The notes: generated by a model not told the origin, from the letters alone. A stretch of 9,978 bases of DNA from Candidatus Microgenomatus auricola (GCA_005239655.1 SBBP01000150.1:1-9978); one strand, 5' to 3'. Positions 1 to 7,690 are shown, counted from the first letter of the stretch. Made by a program: numbers and translations.

Positions 1-612
1 CAGTACGCCTTCACGGTGCAGAAGGATGGTGTGAAAGCATTTCTTGAAGAAATTAAGCCGATCTTGACCGCACATAAAATGACGGAACAGCAGCTTGTCG
101 ACATACGTTCTACTGTCGAACAGGGAAAAGATATTTCTGGAGAAGTCTGGGTTGGGAAAAAGGATTACCAACTCTATCGAGTGAGGATGCTCTACGTCGC
201 TCCAGAGAGTAGCCGATTTTTGCAAGATGTGTTGGTCACCACAACACTGTGGAATCATAATCAGCCCGTAGCGGTTGAGGCTCCAGAAAAAGTGATTCCC
301 TATGCAGAAATCTTGAGTACACTCATTGAAGGAACGATTGCCGACGAGAAAGCAGATCTGCAGAACCGTGGTGTACCGGTGAATGGGGATACCAACACCA
401 ATACGAACACAAACACCAACACGAACCGTCAAGAACAACCGTCCGCCAAACGGCTCGATGCCAATGGCGACCAAGATAACGATGGGCTGACCAACGCCGA
501 AGAAGAAACCTACGGCACCGATCACGATGAGCCAGATACGGATGGGGATGGCTACCTCGACGGAGAAGAAGTGGAAAATGGTTACAACCCGTTAGGAGCG
601 GGGAAACTGTAG
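1..612 (+). CDS. Surface-type protein with Thr-Asn linker and C-terminal Ca-binding repeats (5' end missing)
   Basis: The frame is open to the left edge, so the start lies outside the window; 203 residues are visible. About the first 125 form a globular alpha/beta-looking region with a stretch (GEVWVGKKDYQLYRVRM) that loosely resembles the repeated strands of LolA/LppX-like lipoprotein folds; I do not recognise the family with confidence. Next comes a linker of six Thr-Asn pairs (bases 391-426), then two Asp-rich loops of the thrombospondin type-3/EF-hand kind: DQDNDGLTNAEE (about residues 157-168) and DTDGDGYLDGEE (about 179-190). Such D-x-D-x-D-G loops with a trailing acidic pair usually bind calcium outside the cell, and low-complexity linker plus Asp repeats is common in exported CPR proteins. 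No signal peptide can be seen because the 5' end is missing. The stop lies 4 bp from the stop of the convergent amidase gene. The surface role is inferred. Confidence 0.75.
   Translation, partial: QYAFTVQKDGVKAFLEEIKPILTAHKMTEQQLVDIRSTVEQGKDISGEVWVGKKDYQLYRVRMLYVAPESSRFLQDVLVTTTLWNHNQPVAVEAPEKVIPYAEILSTLIEGTIADEKADLQNRGVPVNGDTNTNTNTNTNTNRQEQPSAKRLDANGDQDNDGLTNAEEETYGTDHDEPDTDGDGYLDGEEVENGYNPLGAGKL
391..426 (+). repeat. Six-unit Thr-Asn coding hexanucleotide repeat
   Basis: Six consecutive 6-base units of the form ACN-AAY encode Thr-Asn six times. The Thr codons vary (acc, acc, acg, aca, acc, acg) and one Asn is aat, so this is a degenerate repeat kept at the protein level, not a perfect microsatellite prone to slippage. 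It forms the flexible linker between the globular part and the Ca-binding loops. Confidence 0.85.
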
Positions 613-616
613 AACC

Positions 617-2302
617 TCACAGTGTTTCCGGTGAAGGGGCATTAGACGTCTCTTCACTCGGTTCATCCTCGGGCATTGTTGAATCCGTAAACGTCACTGT
701 TATTGTTGCGTTGGACTCCTTTACTTTTGTCGCACCAGAAAACAGCTTGAGCATGAGCGTCTTCGGTTCTGTTTCATTTTTGATGCGCAGAGGGAACACA
801 AATGTTGCCTGTTCCCCAGGAGCGACCGTACTCTCTTCCATAAGAATTTTGCCGAGCACATCAGGCCACGATGTTGCACGCAGAGACGTTGGTTTTTTTC
901 CAGAGGCGCTGTAGATTTTGAGTCGCAGCTGTTTTTTCTTCCATGTGCGCATGCCCGTATTTGTGTACGTCATCGTCACTGATGCAGGCTGCTGCGGATT
1001 GAGTGAAAGCGTTGATTCACCGTCAAACTCCGCTTCGTATGGTTCAGTGGTTTCCTTCACGTAGCGTTGTTGCGCTCGCACGCGCACTGAAGGAATGTTA
1101 GCCTCCAGTGCACTGCCTGGGCAGAACGTATAATCCAGATCGCGGTGACCCACCACACGAGCAACGTCGCGTCCATGAAATGTTGTTTCCGATTCCGGTT
1201 CAAAGCCAAATACCGCGGACTGCACTCCAATCAATCGCGCCAGCGATTTTTCCATCTCGTCGGTTATCGTGTACTCGTTGTAGCAGACGCCAGGCGTTTC
1301 CTCAAAGCATCCGAGCAGAACAATGCCCACACTTCCCGGGTTAAAATCCACATCATCCTCGGTGTTCAGTGTGTGGCCGCCAATCACACCGTCGCCACCC
1401 TTACGTCCATGGTAAATGTTGCCTGCAGGATCAATGATGTAGTTGTATCCGATGTCACCCCAGCCAAGTACAGCCGCATGCCAGTAGTAGACGGCACGCA
1501 CTGTTGCGGCCGGGTCATCACCACCGTCTGTTCCTGCCGTGTGGTGAACGATGAACACCTTTGGATCTGCGTATTTGAGCGGCCAGATGATTTCACCATC
1601 TTCGTTTTTGCGTAACGATTCATCGGCACCCCACTCTTCCCGTGAGAGTATTCCCAATGGGTTTGCGACGTTTTCCCCAGCAGCCTCTGCGGTTGCAATG
1701 CCCTTGAACGGCTGCAAATCGTTTGACGACGGGCGGGTTGAGTCAAGGTAGGTGAAGTCGATATCGTCAACGCGCGGACTCTTTCCCTCTGCGTCGCGAC
1801 GCAGTGTGATGGTGGCCCAAAATTCCGCAACGTCTTGTACGATGACCGGCTGCGTCACATGCACTCCTTCAGCCGATGGTTGCTTCATGTCATGAGACAG
1901 GGGGGGAAGGATGCGATGTTGAGTGGTGCCAGAAGAGTCACGAATGTAGACGTCAAAGCTGACCGACTCTGGGTTTGTCTGTTGCACATCGTGTTCCGTT
2001 GTTTCTCCATGCCACTGTACACCAATTGCATTGAATGCAAATTCTGGAGCATACGTTTCAGTGACATATGTTATCTCATCTTGGCCGTCCGGAATGATCA
2101 ATACATCTGTTCGTGATGCGGTCTTGGACTGCACAGACACGCCGGGTGATGGCTGCTCAGAGGAGAATGAATCAATTGTGACATGCTCAACAGGCATGTG
2201 TTGATCCCGAGCGGAAACAGCCAGCATTTCAGTAACGAAAAGAGTGAGTGCCAACACTCCTGCAGATACAAAAAACAGTCTGTTATGACTGAATCGTTGC
2301 AT
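617..2302 (-). CDS. Exported N-acetylmuramoyl-L-alanine amidase (PGRP/amidase_2) with C-terminal Ig-like domain
   Basis: This 561-residue enzyme is predicted to cut the amide bond between MurNAc and the stem peptide of peptidoglycan outside the membrane. Residues 9-31 are hydrophobic and end in VSA, a signal peptide or anchor. Residues about 75-186 are a beta-rich domain (FNAIGVQW) like the accessory domain of actinobacterial PGRP proteins. The catalytic domain is about 215-410: zinc ligands H253 (in VHHTAGT), H386 (in GHRDLD) and C394 (in CPG), plus catalytic Tyr at Y286 (GYNYIID). T392 sits where T7 lysozyme has Lys128; catalytic PGRPs such as PGRP-LB also have Thr there, so activity is expected. 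C332 and C340 could form a disulfide. Residues about 424-538 resemble the NBR1-type Ig-like domain (TNTGMRTW), followed by an acidic Pro/Ser/Thr-rich tail. A good promoter lies 26 bp upstream of the ATG; there is no Shine-Dalgarno. The fold assignment is strong, the biological target is inferred. Confidence 0.92.
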   Translation of the reverse strand: MQRFSHNRLFFVSAGVLALTLFVTEMLAVSARDQHMPVEHVTIDSFSSEQPSPGVSVQSKTASRTDVLIIPDGQDEITYVTETYAPEFAFNAIGVQWHGETTEHDVQQTNPESVSFDVYIRDSSGTTQHRILPPLSHDMKQPSAEGVHVTQPVIVQDVAEFWATITLRRDAEGKSPRVDDIDFTYLDSTRPSSNDLQPFKGIATAEAAGENVANPLGILSREEWGADESLRKNEDGEIIWPLKYADPKVFIVHHTAGTDGGDDPAATVRAVYYWHAAVLGWGDIGYNYIIDPAGNIYHGRKGGDGVIGGHTLNTEDDVDFNPGSVGIVLLGCFEETPGVCYNEYTITDEMEKSLARLIGVQSAVFGFEPESETTFHGRDVARVVGHRDLDYTFCPGSALEANIPSVRVRAQQRYVKETTEPYEAEFDGESTLSLNPQQPASVTMTYTNTGMRTWKKKQLRLKIYSASGKKPTSLRATSWPDVLGKILMEESTVAPGEQATFVFPLRIKNETEPKTLMLKLFSGATKVKESNATITVTFTDSTMPEDEPSEETSNAPSPETL

Positions 2303-2315
2303 TGTGTTTTTGTTT

Positions 2316-2347
2316 GAGAACTCTTTTAGTATATCATAAAAGAACTC
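2316..2347. repeat. Interrupted inverted repeat over the amidase -10 box
   Basis: TCTTTTA (2322-2328) and TAAAAGA (2337-2343) are perfect 7-bp inverted arms around an 8-base centre. GAG (2316-2318) and CTC (2345-2347) extend the symmetry after short mismatches. The repeat covers the -10 hexamer and start site of the amidase promoter. It could be an operator for a dimeric regulator, or a weak A/T-rich stem at the end of the glycan operon; it lacks the G/C stem and U-run of a standard intrinsic terminator. An AT-rich promoter can show such symmetry by chance. Confidence 0.35.
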
Positions 2348-2356
2348 AGTTGTCGA
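2328..2356 (-). promoter_or_regulatory. Sigma-70-type extended -10 promoter of the amidase gene
   Basis: On the minus strand, -35 TCGACA (2356-2351), a spacer of exactly 17 bp, then TGA-TATACT, an extended -10 (hexamer at 2333-2328). The predicted transcription start is about position 2321 (G), leaving a leader of about 19 nt that is A-rich, unstructured and has no Shine-Dalgarno. The promoter occupies the whole gap between the end of the glycan operon and the amidase ATG, so the amidase can be transcribed on its own, although read-through from the operon is also possible because no terminator is evident. Confidence 0.7.
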
Positions 2357-2383
2357 TCACCATGAGTACAAAAAGTGTTCACT

Positions 2384-3634
2384 CTATTTTTTCTGAAGAG
2401 AGAACAATCCAGTCACCGCAATAAGCAACCAAAAGAGCAGCGCAAGATCATTTTTGAAATACGGAACGTCAACGAGGCCGTACACAACAAACGCAACGAT
2501 CACACCAAGTACTGGGAGAGCATGCGTACGTGCAGATTGTCGAAGGGCAACTGTGCGACTCACGAGCCAACCGAGCATCGCAGCAATCCATACCAAACCC
2601 GCAAACCCAAGCTCCACCCAAAAATCGAGAAAGAGATTATGCGGGTATTGAAGTAGTTCGACGTGGGACGGCAAGCGGTAGAGATCGTAGACCATCGGGA
2701 ACGCTCCTAAACCAGCACCGAAGATTGGTTGTGCGCGCAGGAGATTCCATGTGCCGTGCCACAACGCCAGTCGCACATCGCCAGAGGCATCGTGAAAAAG
2801 CAAAATGTCGCGTGTCGGTTCAAACGCAAATGCTGCAGTCGAAAGAACAATCGCAGCAACACAGGCGTGCCAACGAAAACGGGTAAACAACAACAGTACG
2901 AATGTTGCTGCTGCAATGGCGATGACCGCACCATCAGCGCGAGCAGAGAATATCGCTGCAACACTCAGCACAACAACAGCGCACAGTGCAGCGGTGACTC
3001 GAAGCGATCGTTTTTCCCAAAACAAGAGTACGCCGACACACAGGCTGACGATCGGAGCAAGATACAGACCAACGGCATTGGGGAAACCGTACACTCCAGT
3101 CGAACGGCGACCAGGCCATGCATTCCATGGATCGGGGATGGCCCATCCTGTTGCATACTGCACCAACGCGATGAGTGCAATGACGGCGGCGCTGAATGCC
3201 AACGCCCAAAACACGCGCTGGATATCGTGTTGTGTTTTAAGGCTTGCCAAACACACCACGGCAAACAGAACCGGTTCAACGAGGTAGGCTTTGAAAATGC
3301 CGATACCCGCGTGCAGGTCAGGCGTTGCCAACAGACTGAGCACACCAATGCAGATCAATACCAAGCCTGAGGCAATAACAAAACGCTGCGAACGGTTTTG
3401 TCGCAGTTCCGCGATCCACTCTCGCCATTCGCCAAAGAAAATCACACGCACACAAAAGACGGCAAACAGTGTAAGGATCAACCCTTCGAGCATTGTTGCG
3501 GGGATTCCGGCAACAGTTGTGCGGACAACATATGTCGGCAATAGCGCTACCACAACCGCAATGGCCCACGGGCGACTGCGCCATGCGATCACGACAAGCG
3601 CAGCACAGGCAATGGTGATGATGATCGTGTTCAT
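2384..3634 (-). CDS. O-antigen ligase/polymerase family (Wzy_C-like) membrane protein, second copy
   Basis: A 416-residue multi-spanning membrane protein of the O-antigen ligase/Wzy superfamily, which polymerises lipid-linked glycan repeats or transfers a finished glycan to an acceptor on the outer face of the membrane. Many hydrophobic helices are separated by a large extracellular-type loop (about 273-340). Family marks are FSARADG (R232), GDVRLALWHGTWNLLRAQPIFGAGLGAF (R288) and YPHNLFLDFWVELGFAG, with H332-N333 the classic His-Asn pair. An ATG 24 codons further upstream is possible, but the chosen ATG overlaps the previous stop as ATGA (3631-3634), a coupling arrangement like two others in the window. 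It is the last gene of the operon, ending 81 bp before the amidase ATG. CPR bacteria are not expected to have LPS, so the acceptor is probably another surface molecule. Ligase or polymerase cannot be decided from sequence alone. Confidence 0.85.
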   Translation of the reverse strand: MNTIIITIACAALVVIAWRSRPWAIAVVVALLPTYVVRTTVAGIPATMLEGLILTLFAVFCVRVIFFGEWREWIAELRQNRSQRFVIASGLVLICIGVLSLLATPDLHAGIGIFKAYLVEPVLFAVVCLASLKTQHDIQRVFWALAFSAAVIALIALVQYATGWAIPDPWNAWPGRRSTGVYGFPNAVGLYLAPIVSLCVGVLLFWEKRSLRVTAALCAVVVLSVAAIFSARADGAVIAIAAATFVLLLFTRFRWHACVAAIVLSTAAFAFEPTRDILLFHDASGDVRLALWHGTWNLLRAQPIFGAGLGAFPMVYDLYRLPSHVELLQYPHNLFLDFWVELGFAGLVWIAAMLGWLVSRTVALRQSARTHALPVLGVIVAFVVYGLVDVPYFKNDLALLFWLLIAVTGLFSLQKK

Positions 3635-5052
3635 GTCGTTTTCGTATTCGTATTCGGATGCAACGCAAGATTTTGCAGCGCAACCAAGAACCCAATCGTA
3701 AACCAAATATGCACAATGTAGAGAATGGAGAAGGTGTTGTACTGCACCAGTATCGCGATGAATCCCGCGAGGACACCGCCAAGGATAGCTTTCACAGAGG
3801 GATCGCGTGCGCGCATCAGTGCTTTAATCGATCGCACAATCACCATCGCAAAGATGACGAGCATCGCGGCCAAACCCGCGATGCCATTTTCTGCAAGCAG
3901 TTCAAGATATTCATTATTCACAATATTCCAACCATGTGTCGGCACGACAAATGGATGGTGACTGGCGTATGGCCCAAAGCTGCCCGATCCAATGCCGACC
4001 AGAGGATGATCCAACCATGCGCGTTCCGCAATGCTAAACATTTCGACACGTTCACTGTATGATGCGCCGCCGAACACATTCGTCACGTGCGAAACAAACT
4101 GTGTCGAAAGGGTGTCGAAACCGAAAAAACGCACTGCAATGATGGCCGTCAACAGCAACGCGGTTGCTCCATAGAACAGATTGCGCCAGGTGAACAAACG
4201 AAAGAAGTGGATGCACAACAGCACGACGATCGCTGCCGCAAACGCAATATACCCTCCGCGCGCAACCGTGAGAACGAGATTCAGCACGCCTAAACCAATC
4301 AGTGAAAGCTGTGTGAATGTGCTGAATGTTCGGTCGCGCATCAGGAAGAGTGAGCACAACACGGACAGCGGCATGAGTAAATAGTTTGCAAAATAGAGAG
4401 GCTCCAGTGCTGTGGACTGGACACGCGGAAAACCCAAGACATCCTTGGTGTAGAGTTCGCGCAACCCAGTGAGTTCTGGCGGTAGCCCAACCCAGTCGCC
4501 CGCAAACTGGTACAATCCAAATACAGTCACAAGAAAGAATGATGCAAAAAACCAGCGCAAGAGACGCTGCACCTGTTCGGGCGTACGAATCAACAACGGA
4601 ACAACAACAGAAATCATGCACGTAAAGATGGTAAAGAGGAACACCATCACCGAACGTTCGAGGTTGGGCGCATTGAACAGACCAAACAATCCCACAAGAA
4701 AAAAGAGGAGCAACGGGATGAGGGTTGGTATTCGTGGCAGCGACAGACGTCTGCTCAACGGTAGTGTGCAAAACACCGCAGCCATCGTAATGAGTGCGGT
4801 CACTTGCGACAGACGAACGGTGATGCCTGCAATGTCATATGACCCCAGTCGCTCAAACGGAATGAAGAACGCAAGCAACAACACACCTAAAAACGGCTTG
4901 CGGAAAATAATCATTGCGAGCCCGATGGCGCACACCCCTCCAAGGAGGTAGACAGGGGAAACACGCATGCTCAAGAAACCCACCAGTGCAATCAGACCAC
5001 CGAGCAGTGGAATCGACAGCGCCGCAGCGCGTGATGGCATTCGCATGTTCAT
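3631..5052 (-). CDS. O-antigen ligase/polymerase family (Wzy_C-like) membrane protein, first copy
   Basis: A 473-residue membrane protein with roughly a dozen hydrophobic segments and a long loop at about 311-380. Superfamily marks: TVARGGY (R265), SYSERVEMFSIAERAWLDHPLVGIGSGSFGPY (R335), then HGWNIVNNEYLELLAENGIAGL, where the position matching the His of the downstream paralogue's HN pair is N379; H373 lies six residues before. It shares the family plan with the next gene but little sequence identity, so the pair is not a recent duplication. One may polymerise and the other transfer the glycan; this is inference. The start is set by an ATGA overlap with the glycosyltransferase stop (5049-5052). 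The C-terminus is a short PNTNTKTT tail, and its stop overlaps the next start in the same way. There is no Shine-Dalgarno, so translation is probably coupled. Confidence 0.87.
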   Translation of the reverse strand: MNMRMPSRAAALSIPLLGGLIALVGFLSMRVSPVYLLGGVCAIGLAMIIFRKPFLGVLLLAFFIPFERLGSYDIAGITVRLSQVTALITMAAVFCTLPLSRRLSLPRIPTLIPLLLFFLVGLFGLFNAPNLERSVMVFLFTIFTCMISVVVPLLIRTPEQVQRLLRWFFASFFLVTVFGLYQFAGDWVGLPPELTGLRELYTKDVLGFPRVQSTALEPLYFANYLLMPLSVLCSLFLMRDRTFSTFTQLSLIGLGVLNLVLTVARGGYIAFAAAIVVLLCIHFFRLFTWRNLFYGATALLLTAIIAVRFFGFDTLSTQFVSHVTNVFGGASYSERVEMFSIAERAWLDHPLVGIGSGSFGPYASHHPFVVPTHGWNIVNNEYLELLAENGIAGLAAMLVIFAMVIVRSIKALMRARDPSVKAILGGVLAGFIAILVQYNTFSILYIVHIWFTIGFLVALQNLALHPNTNTKTT

Positions 5053-6119
5053 ACAAAAACTTTTTTGAAGACGTCGAGTGTCGCTTCTGCAGTTTTTTTC
5101 CAGGAAAATTCTTTTGCACGCTCAACCGAACGCTGCTGCATCTGCGTTCGACGTTCCATATCCGTAAACAGCATATCCATTCGTGCGCGGATTTCAGAAA
5201 CGTTGTGCGGGTCAAAGAGCATACCCGCATCACCGACGACTTCGGGCAAAGAGGAATTCTGCGAAACGACAACTGGCGCGCCACACGACATCGCCTCGAG
5301 TGCAGGAAGGCCAAACCCTTCATAGAGCGAAGGCATGACAAAAAAGAGGCACGCGTTATAAAGCGCAACAAGTTGTTCCTCCGAGCAGTAATCGATAGAC
5401 TGCACTGCTCCATGCAAGCGGTAGCGCTGAATTTTTTCGGTGATACCTTCCGTTCGCCATCCTTCTTTCCCAACAATCACCAGTGTGACATCGCCGCGGC
5501 TCGAGTGGGCAAACGCTTCAAGCAAGCGCTCGTAGTTTTTTCGCGGTTCACGAGTGCCAACGGAAAGAATGAATGGAGTGTTGACGTGTAGCTCACGCAA
5601 CCGCGCTTCGATCCAGGTCGTATCATCAACCACACGAAATGCATCACCGGCAGCCAACGGAATCACCTGCAAGCGATCTTCAGGAATGCGCAGGTGTTCA
5701 ATGATGTCGCCTTTGGTTTGTTCAGAAATGCACAACAACTGTTGAGCACGACGCATCGACTGCGGTAACAGTTTTGACCAATACCATCGCGCGGCGGCAG
5801 AAAATTGTTCTGGATAGAGTACGCCGTAGATATCGTGTGTCGTCATGACGATGGGTTTGTTGAAGTGTGGTGCAGAGAATGCGGGCACGAACAAACCGTC
5901 GATGTGCTTCGTTGCAGCGACAAGCGGCAACCCCACTTGATCCCATAGGATGCGCTGCGGTGTGCGTAGATTTTTTTTGATTGTGGTGATTGGCACCCAT
6001 TCGTAGTCACTTGGCAGTTGTTCGAGTGCGCCATGCAAGCGTTCAACATACCAGCCTAAGCCGCTTTTTTGGCCAACGGTTGCCGCACGGTCAATACCAA
6101 TCCGGAGTAGTCTAGACAT
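5049..6119 (-). CDS. Family 4 (GT-B fold) glycosyltransferase
   Basis: A 356-residue cytosolic or membrane-associated enzyme predicted to add one sugar from a nucleotide-sugar donor to the growing lipid-linked glycan. The N-terminal acceptor half carries the glycine-rich loop GQKSGLGWYV (16-25) and THDIYGVLYP (94-103). The C-terminal donor half has FILSVGTREPRKNYERLLEAF (R190 and K194, the usual donor-phosphate contacts), LVIVGKEGW, and the EX7E signature EGFGLPALE (E267, E275) followed by CGAPVVVS and LPEVVGDAG. The architecture matches mannosyl/glucosyl-transferases of the WbaZ/RfaB type, but the sugar cannot be read from sequence. The ATG at 6119 overlaps the flippase stop by 8 bp (ATGTCTAG). 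An in-frame start 24 codons earlier would lie deep in the flippase gene and adds a non-homologous-looking Cys-rich leader, so it was not used. A run of eight A lies in the coding strand near residues 47-50. Confidence 0.9.
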   Translation of the reverse strand: MSRLLRIGIDRAATVGQKSGLGWYVERLHGALEQLPSDYEWVPITTIKKNLRTPQRILWDQVGLPLVAATKHIDGLFVPAFSAPHFNKPIVMTTHDIYGVLYPEQFSAAARWYWSKLLPQSMRRAQQLLCISEQTKGDIIEHLRIPEDRLQVIPLAAGDAFRVVDDTTWIEARLRELHVNTPFILSVGTREPRKNYERLLEAFAHSSRGDVTLVIVGKEGWRTEGITEKIQRYRLHGAVQSIDYCSEEQLVALYNACLFFVMPSLYEGFGLPALEAMSCGAPVVVSQNSSLPEVVGDAGMLFDPHNVSEIRARMDMLFTDMERRTQMQQRSVERAKEFSWKKTAEATLDVFKKVFV

Positions 6120-7617
6120 GAGAGCGAAGGCGAAACAACTCTTTGATCTCAGACAGCCGGAGTGCACGCAGGAAGAGTAGCAGGCCAACATAGACAGCTA
6201 CCCCGGTGGGAACGAACACCACTAAATGACTTGCGGCTTGCCAGCTTTCCGACCAGCTGCTCAACAGTCGATCCAACCCTCCGGCGATCAGTGGCAAGAG
6301 CGCCCAGAGTACGACAGACATGCCTGCAGCTGCGAGCAGTGATTTCGCCATCATCAGCATACGCAAACGAATACGAGCGGCACGAAGGACCACAGCAATA
6401 CTGATGAGCAACACGGTGAGCTCCGAGTAGACCGTGACCCATGCCGCGCCAATGATGGAAAAACGAGGAACGGCAAACAGATAGAGGACAACAGCAGTGA
6501 ACGCGACAAAACCGTAACCCCACATCATCGTCCGTTGGCGATTCACCGCAACGACAAGATACCCAAACAGCGTTGCGATGAAAATAACCGCAGCCGCAAG
6601 AATCAAAATGCGCAGCACCTGTGTCGAGTTGGTAAAGTCGTCTCCAGCAATGACCTGCATGATCTGTGGCGCAAGCGCAAGCGTGCCGCCAATCAGTGGC
6701 AGTGCAATCAACACCAGCGCGTCAAATGACTTTTGGACGATATCTTGAAAGCGCGGGATATTTTTTTCTTGCCATGCCTTGGTCAAAATAGGAAGCGCCA
6801 AGCCAACGAACATCGCCGGGAATGTAATCAGCACCTCGAGGATTTTGTATGGCGCTCCGTACCACCCGATCGCTGATTCGCTCACCCGGAAAAACGTCAA
6901 AAAAATGATGTCGCCCTTAAAATACATTTGCACAAACACGATCGACAGGGCAATCGGCCAGGTCTCGCGAAGGATATCATTGACCAGGGCGCGGTCCCAG
7001 GCGAAGCGTACACGGATGTATCGTCGAGACGCGAGAAAAAGGATCAGACAATTCACGCCACTGGAAATCACCATGGTGAGCAGTACGGCGTGCAATCCAA
7101 AACCCAACCAGACAACGACCGCAGTGGAAAGGAGCAAAGCAATTTTTCCGACAAACTCACCGAGCGCAATCCAATCCGACCGCAGTTGTTTTTGGAAGAC
7201 CACTGACAGCAGTTGGTTCAAAGAGATGAAAAAGAAAAACCCGAGTGCGAGGATCATCCCCGCGACGAGGTCGCTGGAGTAGAGCGGACGAAATTGGTTG
7301 ATGAGCAGAGCGACAAGCGGCGCGCTCCCGAGGAACACAATACCCGATAGAACGCGCAGTGTAAAAATTGTGTTCACGACTGGTGATGACTGAGCCTCAA
7401 TGGAGCTCATGCGCTTGACCAAGGTGATGTACAGCCCAAAGTCCATCAGCGTTCCAAAAATTTGGAGGAAGCCCATGATGGCCGTGTACTGCCCAAAACC
7501 ACCGTCGCCGAGCAAGCGAAAGACCATCCCGGCGGCAATCAAGGAAAGAATTGTGCCAAGGAATTTTCCTACAGTCTGAATAGCGGTGTTCTGCGCAATT
7601 TTTCGACGAAGTTCCAT
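6112..7617 (-). CDS. Wzx-type polysaccharide flippase (MOP superfamily)
   Basis: A 501-residue membrane protein with about 12-14 hydrophobic helices, the usual size for Wzx/RfbX exporters. The N-terminus is typical: NTAIQTVGKFLGTILSLIAAGMVFRLLGDGGFGQYTAIMG (about 10-49), with a second conserved part at GWYGAPYKILEVLITFPAMFVGLALPIL (251-278). The predicted role is to flip undecaprenyl-linked glycan units from the cytosolic to the outer face of the membrane, feeding the downstream Wzy-like proteins. It is the first gene of the four-gene operon and has its own promoter 28 bp upstream. Longer in-frame starts exist, up to 7794, but they would run through that promoter and into the divergent SpoIID-like gene, so the ATG at 7617 is preferred. 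The leader has no Shine-Dalgarno; a CCTCC stands there instead. Confidence 0.9.
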   Translation of the reverse strand: MELRRKIAQNTAIQTVGKFLGTILSLIAAGMVFRLLGDGGFGQYTAIMGFLQIFGTLMDFGLYITLVKRMSSIEAQSSPVVNTIFTLRVLSGIVFLGSAPLVALLINQFRPLYSSDLVAGMILALGFFFFISLNQLLSVVFQKQLRSDWIALGEFVGKIALLLSTAVVVWLGFGLHAVLLTMVISSGVNCLILFLASRRYIRVRFAWDRALVNDILRETWPIALSIVFVQMYFKGDIIFLTFFRVSESAIGWYGAPYKILEVLITFPAMFVGLALPILTKAWQEKNIPRFQDIVQKSFDALVLIALPLIGGTLALAPQIMQVIAGDDFTNSTQVLRILILAAAVIFIATLFGYLVVAVNRQRTMMWGYGFVAFTAVVLYLFAVPRFSIIGAAWVTVYSELTVLLISIAVVLRAARIRLRMLMMAKSLLAAAGMSVVLWALLPLIAGGLDRLLSSWSESWQAASHLVVFVPTGVAVYVGLLLFLRALRLSEIKELFRLRSHV

Positions 7618-7644
7618 GTGTTGGAGGCAATGAAAATCGCGTCG

Positions 7645-7673
7645 ATCGTACCATTTTTGTGCGCAAGAGTCAA
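7645..7673 (-). promoter_or_regulatory. Extended -10 promoter of the glycan operon
   Basis: On the minus strand, -35 TTGACT (7673-7668), a 17-bp spacer, and TGG-TACGAT, an extended -10 (hexamer 7650-7645). The expected start is about 7638 (G), giving a 21-nt leader without Shine-Dalgarno before the flippase ATG at 7617. It is back to back with the promoter of the SpoIID-like gene, with 11 bp between the two -35 boxes, so both could be controlled by one protein bound between them. Confidence 0.68.
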
Positions 7674-7690
7674 TCGCAGATACATTGACT
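7668..7690. repeat. Inverted repeat formed by the two divergent -35 boxes
   Basis: AGTCAAT (7668-7674) and ATTGACT (7684-7690) are a perfect 7-bp inverted pair with a 9-base centre. Each arm contains one identical TTGACT -35 element, on opposite strands. The simplest explanation is two similar sigma-70 promoters, but the same symmetry is what a dimeric regulator would see, and it would block or activate both genes at once. Confidence 0.55.

Noticed and set aside
2357..2383. Possible terminator after the glycan operon (AGTGAACACTTTTT on the minus strand)
   Set aside because: The stem would be AGTG/CACT with only a 2-base loop, which cannot fold properly, so I do not call a terminator.
2729..3370. 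Long plus-strand open frame of 213 codons opposite the Wzy-like gene
   Set aside because: Cys/Gln/Arg/His-rich composition without any domain, no SD or promoter. It is the antisense shadow of a well supported membrane-protein gene.
4052..4771. Minus-strand open frame of 239 codons within the first Wzy-like gene
   Set aside because: Same strand but a different frame from the real gene, with Cys/His/Arg-rich low-quality sequence; a shadow of a leucine-rich coding region.
6120..6191. Longer start for the GT4 gene adding 24 residues
   Set aside because: The extension lies wholly within the flippase gene and gives a Cys/Ser-rich leader, whereas MSRLLRIGIDRA begins the GT-B fold and the start overlaps the stop in the operon pattern.
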